Of a stretch of 64,000 bases of DNA, positions 40,800 to 52,550 are shown one piece after another; position 1 is the first letter of the stretch, and each line of letters opens with the position of its first letter. Source of the stretch: Gymnogyps californianus (taxonomy: Eukaryota; Chordata; Aves; Accipitriformes; Cathartidae); assembly GCF_018139145.2 (NCBI RefSeq), contig NC_059481.1, forward strand, positions 15,798,368 to 15,862,367, in the 5' to 3' direction. A program made the translations under genes and the position numbers. The notes beneath the pieces are model-generated. The model made no database searches. It was not told the DNA's origin and saw nothing but the letters and a program-made list of their open reading frames with translations.

Positions 40800-41165
40800 C
40801 TGTGTAAATGGAACATAAATGTTTTATGAATTCAGCCCTGGTGGAGTAAATTAAAGGGTCATTAATGGCCTCATTAAAGAGCTTTGCACTTTGTTCTGAA
40901 TTATGAAAGCTATCATGCAATGTTAAACTAAATGGAGTTTTCGGCGAGATTTTAAAACTCTTTAACTAGTTCCCTCTCCCCCTCTGTCTCTCTCTATTCT
41001 TTTCTCCCCCCCCTTTTTTTTTTGGTCTCTGAGAAATGTCTTTCGAGGGAGCCGCCTGTAGTGCTACAAACTAGATTTCAATTATAAATCTTCTTATGCT
41101 CCACTAATTGCCCAGAATTTTTCTTGAGAGCTGCCTGAGGTTAATGCTGATGAAGAAAGAGCCCT
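40800..41165. promoter_or_regulatory. AT-rich islet, candidate conserved element
   Basis: The islet begins TGTTTTATGAATTCAGCC and continues with AATTAAAGGGTCATTAATGG, CATTAAAGAGCTTTGCAC and TATGAAAGCTATCATGCAAT. It is non-repetitive except for a C/T run near 41007-41023. The AAAGGGTCA core resembles a nuclear-receptor half-site. Its texture resembles deeply conserved elements. Confidence 0.35.
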
Positions 41166-42590
41166 TTTGTCTTTTCTTGAAATGGTGCCTCCCTCCCCCA
41201 CCTCTGACGAGACGTCAAGCAGGGAATTACCTATAATGACACCCAAACGGGGCGCCAAGAGCTGCCATGTGGGAAGAAAGAGAAGTTTTCCATGGCTTTG
41301 CCTTGGCTTGCTGGGGAGAAGCCTTTGGCTCCTCTGGCATCTCCCGGTGTGGCTCTTGGTGGACGCCAGCAGCCTTCCCTGGCTCCGGCTCCATCAGCAG
41401 CCCAGCACCGACCCTTCCCCTCGCCAGGAAATCAGCCGGTGCTCAGCGGGGTCAAGGCATATCTGCGAAGCCCAGCCTGGACGCTGTGGGCTTGATAGAG
41501 CTGTGGGCTTGATAGAGCCATGCATTAAATTGAGCGGTGCTGTGCGATACGGTCCAGAGCCATCAACAGGGCTGCACGACGGTGCCTGACGGGGAAGAGG
41601 ACTGGAGAAGGGGGTGACGAACTGCTGGTGCAGTCTGTGTGCCTGTATGTGTGCATGCAGCTTTTTATATCAGCCCTTTGCACTTTAACAGGCTGAAACA
41701 GCCTGTGCCAAAGGCTAGATCAGATCTCTCTCCTCCTCCTCCACCTTGCTCATCTCCGTCTAAGAGCTCACCCTTAACAAGTTCCAGCAGAAACCAGGGT
41801 TCTAAGGACATTTCTGAGAGCTATAACTGCTGGTGAGCATCCTGGCTGCCATCACAGGGTTCTCGTCCCCTGCCCGTCTTGGGGATGAGGAGTGCTGAAG
41901 CCTCTTCTGCAGCGTGGCGGTGACTCCACAAAAAGACCTATTTTACGCCTTTTTTAATGTTGCTATGGATAAACACTAATTGCCAGGTTGTTTTGAATCA
42001 GGCAGGAGCTTGCTGAGACAGTGCATGCCCTGGCCAGTTGCTCACTGGCCAGGCTGGCCAAAGGGACTGGGTGTTGAGGGACCAGGTCCTGCTGCTGCAG
42101 CTGGGACAGGGACGCAGGAGATACGGGCAGTTTCCCCAGGTGTACGTGCCCAGTGCACTTGGAGAAAAAGACTTTGAAATCCACATTCAGGAGTCAGCAT
42201 CTTCATTGCCACTGGGTTTGAGTGTATGGGAATAAAGAGCTGTCCTCTGGTCACCTCCCTGCCTTTCCCCAGTGCTGGGAGGGTACTGGGAGCCCCACAT
42301 CTCAGTGCAGAGAAGGGGAGACCCCCGTGTCTGGGGCCAGCAGCATCTTGCTTGAGATCCAGCTGCCCTGCTAAAGTGGGCAGAAATTGTTCGGCAAAAC
42401 AGAAAACATTGATTTGCCCCAGCTTTTCTGCTGGGACACAATCATTTCACCACCAAGAGAAGCTCCTCAGGCCTGGCCTGGAAATCCTCGCTGAGGCTGG
42501 AGGCAGAGCCGGGTCTCTCTGCGGGACATGGCCGGTCACGGTGGGGACAGCCTCCCCTCCCCAGCCTACCTCTAAGGCTCATTGCTTTGA
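41166..42590. other. Intergenic GC-rich block
   Basis: The block contains the exact 17-bp tandem duplication listed separately and a CCTGGCCAG/CTGGCCAGG hairpin at 42029-42053. A 140-codon ORF at 41167-41589 spans the duplication and is not recognisable. Confidence 0.4.
41484..41517 (+). repeat. Exact 17-bp tandem duplication
   Basis: CTGTGGGCTTGATAGAG is repeated head to tail at 41484-41500 and 41501-41517 with no mismatch, so it is a recent slippage or duplication event. Confidence 0.95.
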
Positions 42591-42740
42591 CTTATTGACT
42601 TAGCTCGCCCTCTGCAAGTTCTTCACACAGCTACACAACAAATTAAACCCCTTATTAACTAATTAAGCTATTTCTCCAACCAGGCAGGAAAGAGAGAAGA
42701 GGTTGTTATTATTTCTATTTTTAAATACCTGCGAGAGGCA
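42590..42740. promoter_or_regulatory. AT-rich islet, candidate conserved element
   Basis: This short islet contains CTTATTAACTAATTAAGC and GTTATTATTTCTATTTTTAA. The call rests on composition only. Confidence 0.22.
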
Positions 42741-45530
42741 CACGTGCTTGAACGGAGGCTCAGCCCAGCTGAGACACAAGCGGTGGACAGAGCCAGCCGA
42801 GAGGCCCCGCTGCAGCCCGGCAGCTTTAGCAACAAAATCCCTAAAGGACTGAGACGTGCTGCTTTAGCTGTTTAGTTTTACACGTCTGGGACCAATTTTG
42901 GGCATGGTGCCCTGAAGATGCCAGCCTCTGGGCGATGCAGGCTGTGATGGGGGGCAGAGCGGGGGTACCCCCAGGGAGGAATGCTGAGCTCCCCTCCTGG
43001 CGCGGTGTGCAACTCCAGCAGGGAGGACGCAGCAGCCCAGGGGACCCCACCGCCTCCGACAGCAAGTGCAAACTGAGCAGCGGGTTTTAACCCCCACGCA
43101 TGCATCTCTGCAGGCTCAGGCCCTGCAGGCAGCGAGCTGGCGTCCCACGCGTCCCCCTTGGTTATGTGTGGACTTGCTGGAGCCAGATTTCCCCAGCGCC
43201 CAGCTCCCCAGGGCCCCCATCATCCTTGTTGTCTCCAGGGACCACCCACACACTTTTTTGGGGGGCCTTCTCAGAGGTCAAGTGTCGCCCCACAGCAGCC
43301 ATCAGTGGGACCAGTCCAGCACTGGGACAGCCCACAGTGGCTCTCCTGGCCATCAGCCTCCCCGACTGGAATGACAGCCAAGGGCTTTGCTGCCACACGG
43401 GGCTTCGGCAGCAGATTCACGTTATTGAGGCTTGCCGGGTGCTCTTTAGGAGCATCCCGGCCGGCTCCTGGCAGCCTGCGCCGCAGTGCTTCATCGCCAA
43501 AAGACTCCGTCTGCCTCACGGCTCCTTTCCTCTGAGGTGGGAATGCTGTGGCTGCTCCTGCTGCACATGGTGCGGGAAAAGGATGGGGATTATGCAAGAG
43601 CTCTGCTCAGAAATGCTGCTGCTTTCTGGCAAGCTCTGGCCTCCTTCCCTGCACTGGGGCATGTGGCACTGGGACAGGGAGATGCCCAGGAGCTGAGGCC
43701 AGATGGTTTCTGCGGGGGAAACCACTGCTGTGAGGGCTTTTTGGGTCTGGCGAGGGGGTCAGAAGCCACAGCTACTCCATATCTGGCTTGATGTGGGCTT
43801 GTTAAATGGGGGGTTTGCCCTAGGGGGCTGGGAGCAGGTACTGGGCATGTCCTGGGAGAGCTGGGCAGGGTATAAAAAGCCCTGGGGGAGGCAGCTGGGT
43901 TGGAAGGGAGTTTGGGCTGTGTCTGTTCTGCTTTTCTTATCTTGATAATGTTGTGTAGCTCTTCCTTTCTTTTCTCTTAGGGTTTTTGGTTTTTTTTCTC
44001 TCTAAATGACTCCATGCAGGATGTGCTCCAGGGGTGTGGAGGGGCTGACCTGGTGTGGGGGTTTCCTTGCTGGAGGCTGCTCTTGATGTCTCCAGCCTGC
44101 CCCATCCCTGCCAGACAGCCCTTTGCAAACTTTCCTTTAATGCTGTTTGCTGCTGAGGGGGATGTCCCAGTGCCTCTGACCTCAGCAGAGGGTTGGGAGA
44201 GGGGCTGGTGCTCTAATGAGGGATGGAGACTACTGCACAGGGTGATTTAGAAAAGCTGACACAGCAGCAGTGCTATGAACCATGTTTATGCTGATACAAT
44301 TAGCGGAGCCATTGCTGTGCGGTGCTGGAGCCCTGCAGCTGGGGTGAGTATTGGAAGGGGCAGAGCACTGTGGTGGCTGCCCTCAGTTGCTAAACTCTGC
44401 TGTGGGGGAACTGCAGGCAGCGAGCACCCAGCAGTTTGCAAATGTGGGGTGCAGTGGGGAGGTAAAGCTGCGGGGGCAGGTGGGAGGATGATGTGATGGG
44501 CTCTATTTGATGCCTTTCCTTGCCTGCTGGTGTCTGTGGACATGGCCTCTGCGTGGCCCCAACTCTCAGTGCCCACTGGGCAGGGCTGTGGGCATGGATC
44601 CCTCTGCAGCCCAGTGCCACCATCGCTGGGGGCACATGGGGTGGCCTGGGCTCGGGGCTGTGCCACTTGCGGGGATGGACTGGCCAGAGGGTTTGGGGTC
44701 GGTGCTGCGGCACGAGTGCCTGCAGAGTGTGCTGTGGCTTCAGGGATGCTGTGAGGACCCGCAGCCCCCATCAAGTGCTGGGGACAGGAGGATTTTATGG
44801 GTTTTCCATGAAAACTCCCCACAGGTGCCATGGAGGAGGGATGCTGGGGAGCCAGAGCTGGGCTCTGCTGCCTGCAGCATGCCTGGGGATTTGGGGGGCT
44901 TTATATGCCCCCAGGTGGGCTGGGGGCACTGGAGGAAGCCCAGGGGTGCCAGACCCTGGATGAAGCAGCAATGCTGGGATGGGGAGTGTAGAAATGCCAG
45001 AGCTGCTGGGCAAATCCAGGCGTTAATGCTGCGTGTGCTGCCCTTCTCCCTGGCCACAGTCCCTGCGGGGCTGGTGGTGGTGCAGCGCGGCCCCCCTGTG
45101 AATGGGAAGGATGTGGCTAGGATGCGGAGAGCATCATGTGCCACTCCTGGTCTGCTCAATGGAAGCTGGAAGGGTGAAGGGAGCTTGACAGCTCCTCGGG
45201 CAGGGAGATTGCTGCAGGCACAGCTGAGGACCCCCAGAAATGCTTTGCACTGTTTCCAGCAAAGTGACTGATGGGGACTGAGGGAGCGGGAAGGGAATGG
45301 GTGGTGAGCAGATTTAGAAAATTATTTCACCATTGGTTAAATTTCCTTCGCACTAAAACATTGCAGAATTTGGGGAAAGAAGCACAAGTCTGCCAAAAAA
45401 AAAATCCCACATCCAGCTGTGGCTGGACAGCAAGGGGAAGGAGCTTGCAAAGTCATTGGTGATGCAAAGCCACACCAGGAAAACACAGGACAGGGCATGG
45501 CAAATCCTACCTCATGCACACCCTTGAAAG
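42740..45530. other. Intergenic GC-rich block with a TATA-type site
   Basis: This is a GC-rich stretch of overlapping ORFs up to 254 codons on both strands, none recognisable. The TATAAAA site at 43871 and a GATA dyad are listed separately. Confidence 0.4.
43871..43877 (+). promoter_or_regulatory. Isolated TATA box candidate
   Basis: TATAAAA sits between GGGCAGGG and AGCCCTGGGG, the GC-flanked layout typical of a core promoter. Sixty bases downstream is a perfect GATA dyad, TTATCTTGATAA (43937-43948). No coding region follows, so any product would be non-coding. It could be fortuitous. Confidence 0.2.
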
Positions 45531-45720
45531 AGAAATCTCTTTCCCCTGTCTAATCCATTACCACATGCTTATTCCTATAACAAATAACTGAGTCAGCGGG
45601 AGAAAACCAAATTCAATTTATATCTCAATCCAAGCAAATATGAAAAGGCTGCCAAATCTGACAATAAAACTGCAGTGATCTCAGATGTTTCCCTCCTATA
45701 TATTAAGAGAAAGGGGAGCA
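45530..45720. promoter_or_regulatory. AT-rich islet, candidate conserved element
   Basis: This non-repetitive AT-rich islet has an AP-1-like CTGAGTCAGC and the stretches CAATTTATATCTCAATCC and GACAATAAAACTGCAGTG. Confidence 0.25.
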
Positions 45721-46455
45721 GAGGAGCTTTTGGCTGCGCAGTCCTAGGTGGGGATGCAGGGGGATTAGCGGGATGCCTCAGAGCTGTGTTCTCAGGTGGT
45801 GAGTAAAGCTTTTGCTCTGAGGGGCACTGGCCAGATGTGGTGGTACAAATGTGGCTTTGGAGCTACCCTGGGGACAGGGAGGAGGCTGGCACTCCTTATC
45901 CGAATAATCTCTGGTGGGAAAAAAGCAGAGGCTTCCCACATTGGGCTGTTCCTCCTGTGTTGCTGTGGGATTCTCGGAGGCGTCCCCCTCCCTGCTTCGC
46001 AAACATTACAGCTGGCTCCGACAGCCTGTGAGCACAAGGATTTTTCTTCAAAGTTTGTCAAGTTTGCCAGACTTTCAATGAAAGCGGAGCTGTGCAGTGA
46101 AGCGCCCTGTGCCAGAGGATGTTCTTTCCCGGCCAGGGTGGCAGGCGGCACATTGCTCTACGTGCCCTGGGGGGTCCATTTCTGCATTGCCCATGTGATA
46201 AATGGGTGCAGCTCGCTAAAAAGCTGTTCTCCCCTCCTGCAGAGGTAGTGCATCGTCTGTCCTCCAGCCAGAACTGCTCCAAGTGACTGGGATTTCCCTC
46301 GGAGCGAGGCAAACCTCTCTGCAAGTCCCTTTATTTCCATCTGAGCTGCCCCATGGCCACTCAAAGCCCTGGCTACCCCAGGGGTGGGACATTCAGCTTA
46401 GCTAGCCCCAGCTTAGCTGGGGGCTGGTTTAGCTCCCTGCTGTGCCCAGCCCGGC
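45720..46455. other. Intergenic spacer
   Basis: I saw only chance ORFs here, the longest about 150 codons on the + strand without recognisable domains. Confidence 0.4.
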
Positions 46456-46536
46456 TGCAGGTGTGCAATGGCAGCAAAGGTGTTTTGCTGTGTGATGGCA
46501 CCGAGGACATTTTGTTGTGCGATGACACTGAAGGGA
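46456..46536 (+). repeat. 27-bp minisatellite, about three units
   Basis: Units 46483-46509 and 46510-46536 are 27 bp each and share TTTTG(C/T)TGTG(T/C)GATG(G/A)CAC. A diverged partial unit precedes them from about 46456. The 27-bp period keeps frame, so the + strand ORF shows a 9-residue repeat, LLCDGTEDI then LLCDDTEGM. Confidence 0.75.
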
Positions 46537-46679
46537 TGTCCACAAAGTCAGTAGTAGGGCTGGGGTTCACGCTTGCTGCTCCCCACTAAACCCAGGCAAT
46601 GTCCCCAAACTGAGCTGTGTACCTGTGCCCATCGGTGCCCGTTCGCACTCAGGCGGTGCCGGGCTTCCAGCAATGGCAG

Positions 46680-46880
46680 CAGGAACAGATGGGCAAGAGA
46701 GATTAAACAAAGAGTTAAAACAGACAGTTTGATGAACTATTTTCCTAGAAGAAGGCATTTAGCAAGCTCAGCTGAGCTATAAATATCCCATAATGTTCCT
46801 CTAATATGTGAGGAAAGCTGGGGAATGGGAAGGGGGGGATTTTCTTCCTGTAAACAAATGCAGAGAAAATAGTGGCAGGA
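46680..46880. promoter_or_regulatory. AT-rich islet, candidate conserved element
   Basis: The islet contains GAGATTAAACAAAGAGTTAA, an ACAAAG-type HMG/TCF-like core, and GAGCTATAAATATCCCATAA, a CArG-like tract. The call rests on composition only. Confidence 0.22.
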
Positions 46881-49800
46881 GGAACAAAAGGTACTAATGA
46901 ATTCAAGTCAAACACCCTGGTTTGGCTCAAAGGTGCGGCTTTTCTTGGGGAGTGTGTGACCACATCCAATCCAAACGTGGGACTTTTTGTTCCCAAATGT
47001 TGGGGGTTTGGGGTTTGCGGTTGATCTTCGTTTATTTTAAAAGCTTAAAAAAAACAAGTAATGCAAGAACAAAAGGAAATATTTCATGTTGAACTGGAAT
47101 GAGTTTTTTTGGTTTTCAGCCTGAAAAGTTCCCACTTTGTGGAGTGTCATGCATGAATAAGGGCTGGATTCAGCCTGCGGAAGACAGGCAGAGGATGGAT
47201 GATGGGGGGTCCATGCAGGGAGCAAGTGGGGACACAGATGCCTGGGACAAGCTCTCTATTAGACCTGTACTTTGCTCAGGAAAAGCTTAAGTGTTCCCCA
47301 TGCTAATTTGCTTTTTACCCACTCAAACTGCAGAACAGCAAAAGGGAGGGGAGCAAAATGCCGTTCCTGGGCTACATGAGGAACAGTTTGGTCTCATTAA
47401 AATCTGCTTTCACCTGCTACTAATTTTCCTCTGGTTATGAAGGCCTGGAATGGTTGGTTGGTTGGTTTGTTTGAATGAATAGGGGAAAAAGACCTGTTAG
47501 ACATTGTTCATGGTGAGGAAATGACAGCACGTGCTGGTGGGGGCACGCCGGGTAACGAGCCAGCAGTGCAGACGGGGAGAAAATTGCAGCGATGAAATCC
47601 TTCCTGGGCTTTCACAGCAGCCTGAGAAGGGTGGGAGAGATGGCAAGGTGGGAGCTGCCCTGCCTGCTTTGCCTGTGCAGGCAGCGATGGGGGCATGTAG
47701 GAGCCGGTGGGGGGCTGAGCCTTTGGGGCAGCAGCGCCATGGGGTGACCACAGCCCCATGGGTGGTTTGCATGGGTACGATGTGCGGCTGGAGGGTCCAG
47801 AATAGGACCTGCTTGGTCCTGCTGTCCTGCCTTGCCTCTGGCTCTCCTTAGCAGGCATTAGTGGCTCAGGGCTGGGGATGTCCCTCTGTCCCAGGGAGGG
47901 GATGTTTGCGGTCCTGGAGCAGCAGCATGGTGCCAAAACGCTGCTCTCATCCCTGCAGCTGGCAAAGGGTCCCACCAGCAACGCGACCTGGGTGAGAGGG
48001 GCTCCTCGTGAGGTGTTTGGGCTGTTGCGTTGGGGAGCTGTGATGGGGAAATGGGAAACAGCAGGTGTGTGGGGAAATGACCTCAAATGCTGGGGCTGAG
48101 GGGTGGGAATGCATGACGCCAAGTCTCCATCCTCCCGTGGGCTTGTACATCCCGCTGTCTGTCCTGCTGGCCATGCCCGCCCCTGGGCAGGCCAGGGAGC
48201 ACAGCGTGCGAGAGCTGTCTCTCGTTATTGTGACAAGTAATTAGGGTGAAGCGAGATGCTAAAAAATTACTTTATTAGGCAAAGGTGGCCTATAAACCTC
48301 CTGGAACAAACAGGCTTTTTAAACAACTCCAGATTGTGCGTGAAGGCGGTTGCTCTCCCTCCTGCTCTCGCAGCGCACCTCGTCCTGCTCATCCAGACCG
48401 AAGGAAGAGCTGGGACTCAGAGGGACTTTTCCCTGCTTTGCCTTAACATCCTACCAGCTGGTGAGATCCCCCCAAAATAGGAAACTCAAATTGCGGCAAC
48501 CACCAGGGATGGGTTCAGCCTCTGCTCCCTCCGATAGCCCTTTGTTTGATGCCATCCCTTCCCTAGAAGCTCCCCAAAACCTACCCTTGGGGTGAATGGA
48601 GCATTGCTGTGGCACAGGCACGGCTGGCAAAGCACCCGCTTGTGCCTGCTGCTAGCATTGGCCAGCAGCGGTCTGGGGATGGGATGAATGTTAATAAATC
48701 CACAGTGCCAGTGCTGCTTTAGTGTTCCTCTAATTGGAGCCATAAAGTTAAACTCAGCCACTTAGGGTTCTGCTGGGAGCTGGGGCTTCCATTTGCAGGT
48801 TCCCCCACACTGCTAAAGGGCACCACGCTGGCTAATAGGTGTTAAATTGGAGCATCACTTTTTAATAAGCCTCTTAATGGCATCGTGCAGATCCCTGGCA
48901 GCTTTGGGATGATGCCTGCGTTAGGATACCCATGCACGGGAAGGTGGTGCGGGAACTGGAGGGCTGGAGAGGCAGGGGTGATGCGGAAAGCAGAGGGGTG
49001 CATGCGGGTCCAGCTCTGCTGCACAGATCCGGGTCACTGCAGAAAATCAAGAAGATGGCTTGGTCTGAAAGCTGGGACACAGGCCCAGGGGCAGGCCAGG
49101 AGATTGCACTGCTCACAGCCAGTGGCATCACACGGTGTGGCCTGTCTGGTCCTACAGTGCCTGTTTTCAGGGTGACTGGGTAGTTACTGCCCAGGGAGCA
49201 GCATTGCCCGGAGCTGGACAAAGCAACGGTGCTCCCCCATGAGATTTGTCCCTTTGGTCAATGGCAAAGCCATCAGCTGCATTTCCCTCATTGGGACCAT
49301 CCCCTCTGTGGTGGTGTTGCTGAGGTGTCACCTCCAGGGTGATGGCTTCTCGCTGCCCCTCGCTCTGCGGGATAGTGATCACCGTTTTGGTACTGTCGCA
49401 GCAATCCCCAATCCCCCCTCAGTGTTTTTCATTTACTGAGAAAGTTTCGTAACTTCCAAAAAACCCAGACTCCTCCTTCCCCCTGCCCCAAGTCAGAGGG
49501 GTTTCTCTCCTCCCGCTGCTCTGCGTGGTTGCCCACCTAGAAGTGACAATGTGGATGCAATCACGAACTGTCCTGTAAAATACAGGCAGCGAAGCCATCC
49601 AGGCTGCTTTCACTTGGGTAATGCTTAGAGAAAGGACTAAGCTCCCAAGAAACAAGCACACTATTTTTATCTAATCTCTCTGCTTTAATAACTGAGAGTT
49701 GGAGGGCTTTCATTATTCGTAATTCAGATGAGGGTGTTTTGAAAAGTCCCTGGTGGGTTTTGTCTTCTCCTCCAGCTCTGGTCGTGCCTGGGTCTCCTCC

Positions 49801-50150
49801 TGCCAGGTGGGACCACGAGGAAGCCATTTGCTAAGCCCATGATCACATCCTAACAGCTCCACACTGCCCAAGAGCTTGATATATAACCCCACACTTGATT
49901 TCTGGGCACGCCGAGGTTTAACTAAGAAACACCCACCAACAGAAAGCACTTTGTCAAACTCAGCTCCCCACAGCATTGTCCACCCAAGACAGGACGGGAT
50001 GGAGTCGCTGTGCTCCAGGAAGGGAGATGGGGTGGGATTTGTCACCTCCAGACCAGGCAAATTTGAGGCCAAAGCAGTGGAAGGGAATGAATGCAATTTT
50101 TGTCAGCTCCATCCGTGCCGGCAAATGCAGATCATGAATTACACACCCGC
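46880..50150. other. Intergenic, no gene recognised
   Basis: This mixed block includes a (TTGG)n run at 47451-47468 and a small AT-rich patch at about 48220-48300 (GACAAGTAATTAGGGTGAAG). A 204-codon - strand ORF at 47508-48122 has no recognisable content. Confidence 0.4.
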
Positions 50151-50410
50151 CAGATGACAGCCTGACATTTTAGCTCCAAACATTCTCCTATAATTAGAGA
50201 ATCTAATGCAATACAGGGAATGGCTCCATTTTACACACACATTATCGTAATGCCTTTAAATAAGATAATTGATTATGCCTCTGCATAAGAAAGTAAAATA
50301 TTCGGTGTAATTAAAACCGACATTCAGATTTTGGCATGCTGACAGGTGAGGCCATGTGTCATTTTATAAATCCTTAAAGTGATATTCACACCCACATCCG
50401 AGTTCCCAAA
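50150..50410. promoter_or_regulatory. AT-rich islet, candidate conserved element
   Basis: This clean, non-repetitive AT-rich islet carries CTATAATTAGAGAATCTAAT, GATAATTGATTATGCCTC, and GGTGTAATTAAAACC. It has dense homeodomain cores and no low-complexity tract or coding frame. Confidence 0.35.
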
Positions 50411-52240
50411 GTTTGGGGAGAAGAAAAAAAGAAACCCTTGTCACCAAGTTGCTTTTTATCATGAGTTCAAATGTGTTTTGATGAGGGATTTCTCTTTTTT
50501 TCTGCTCTCATTTATCTTCCTTTCAGCCTCATATCATCGGCTGACAAAAAACCCTGCAGTCATACTGCTGTGAGCAGGGATATTGGTAGATCCCATCTGA
50601 TAAGCAGGATTTGGCCAGCTCTCCGCTTGCAACAGACCCCTCCAAGGCGTTCGTACACAGCACTGCTGAATTGGCAGGCAGCATCTTCCAGCCCGCGTCT
50701 ACCCCGATGCCGAAACCGCTGCCGGGTGTTTATGGGCTCTCCCGGAACAGAGATGTTCACGTAGAAGCTGGGAAAATGTTTTGTGGTGCAGCAGCTGCCA
50801 AAAGCCTTGAGGTCCTTCCGGATGAGGGCTGACTGGGAAATATGTCCCCGGTGCAATGGATGGATGCTGTGGGCAGCTGAGGATGGGACATGCCAGGGGG
50901 ACAGGTCGTGGTGAGCCTGGGGGGCATGAGGGCCTGCACTGGAGGACTCTGGGGACATGGGGCTGGGTTGGCAGATGCTCTGTCCTTGCCACCTGGGCTG
51001 AGGCGCTCTTCTTCCTCCTTTATGAATGCTTTTATGCGAAACACTGAGGAGAACTTGTTGCTTCTCCTGTCCATTTTTATGGTTGGAGGTGCCTGTGAGG
51101 ATGATGTTTCTGATCCAAACAGCAGGTGCCAAAAACTGCTCAGGACCCTCCATGAAACCTCCTGGTTGGGGCTCCATCCTGCTGCTAATGGACAAGGTTT
51201 ATGTGACAAATCACCACTGCTGTTAGGTAGTGAAACCTGCTGCCAGTGGTCACGGGGTCGATGATGGGGTTTGAGGTCTAGGGGCTTTTGAGGGGATTCT
51301 TTAGGTCTTGAGAAATCCTCTAAGTCAACGCTGATGCTGACCTGCTGTCTTGACATTTGCTGGCTGTTGCGCCTTGAAACTTTGCAAACAGAGGCGTGAA
51401 CACCTTCAGCATCCCTAAATCTGTCCTTGTTGTCCCATAGCACATTTCTGGTGAGATCTGGGCAGGACCTGGATGAGGGATCTCCGTCTCTGCCCTCTGT
51501 GCTCTGGATCCATCCCCATCTCCTTTGAAGACAACACTCTTCTGATAAATGGGAGGGCCAAGGCTGCGACCATCGAATCTGCCTCCTGCCTGGTAACATG
51601 GACTTGGTCCAACCTGCCCTCAGCTGCCAACAGCTGCCACTCCATTTCCTTCCAAACAAGCAGAAATGTTTTCTCCTCTCCAGCCCAGGTTATCTGTCAG
51701 TGAGCTGCTCCTTCCAGCATCCCCATCCCATCTTCAAAGACTCAGAATATCTGCCAGGACAAGGTGGCATTTCCAGCCCTGTGTAGGGTCTGTCTGGGGA
51801 CCTTTGCAGAAGGAAAGGTGCAAGAGGGTCCCATGTGATGGCTCGTACCTGCCCGGGGACACGCAGCGTGCAGAACGGTGCCTGTTAGATGCAGTTTCAG
51901 TGGCACTCGCTCCATAATATTGCTACCCAAACCTTCAGTGATGACCTTCCCTGTTTTGTACCTGCTGGTCCAGCTGCCTGCCTGTCACTCTTTTCCCCAT
52001 GGGCTCTATCCAGTGCACAGGTAATTAAGATCCTCAGTCAATTAGATGGCTCCCAGCCTCCAAGCTGGCTGCAGAGGCCTGATCCTGCTGCCCTCCTTGC
52101 TGCTCCAGGACATCGTGTCCCTCAGCCTGGCTCGGATGGAGCTGGCAGGGTGAGGGCAGGGTGCAGCCATGTTGGAGCAACCCCCGGGGGGATGCAGGGT
52201 GGGAGGAGAGGGTTTGCCTGGCCTCAGCCTGGTCCCATCT
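50410..52240. other. Intergenic, long chance ORFs
   Basis: A 300-codon - strand frame (50757-51659) starts at TTG, not ATG, and reads as low-quality Ser/Pro/Arg-rich sequence with no family match. The overlapping + strand frames are equally open. I treat all of them as chance. Confidence 0.4.
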
Positions 52241-52550
52241 CCCCATCCAGCCCCGTCGGGGGTCTCAGGGTGTGGGGTCTCCTCGAGGGAGAGAGAAAAC
52301 CAGACTTCCCGGGCTCTCCGTCTGGGCAGGGCTCTGGCAAAGGCAGGAGGAAGAGGAGGGGGGCGAGGAGCCCGTGGGCAGCGCTGTCTGCTCTGCTCGC
52401 ATTAGCAGGCTGCTCTGGCTTTCTCCGCTGCTCTTTAGGCCATTACGCCAGGCTTGCCGGGCTGCGGTTGGCAGCACGGGGCGCCGGAGGCCGCTGGGAC
52501 GCCAGCACGGCAGCCGGCAGCTCGCCCCTTCCTCCGCTCTTAAGTGGGCT
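52240..52550. promoter_or_regulatory. CpG-rich patch, candidate island
   Basis: CpG is locally enriched, for example CCGGGCTGCGGTTGGCAGCA and GGCGCCGGAGGCCGCTGGGA. The patch ends sharply at a poly-A/AT stretch near 52553. It may be the promoter of an unannotated transcript or an isolated methylation-free patch. No gene start is recognisable. Confidence 0.25.

Noticed and set aside
44507..45271. 254-codon open frame on the + strand
   Set aside because: Gly/Trp/Cys-rich composition typical of translated TGG/GGC-rich intergenic DNA. Three frames are open at once.
50757..51659. 300-codon open frame on the - strand
   Set aside because: It starts at TTG rather than ATG, has low-quality Ser/Pro/Arg-rich content, and the opposite strand is also open. 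By my rough estimate, one such frame in 64 kb of GC-rich DNA is not surprising.
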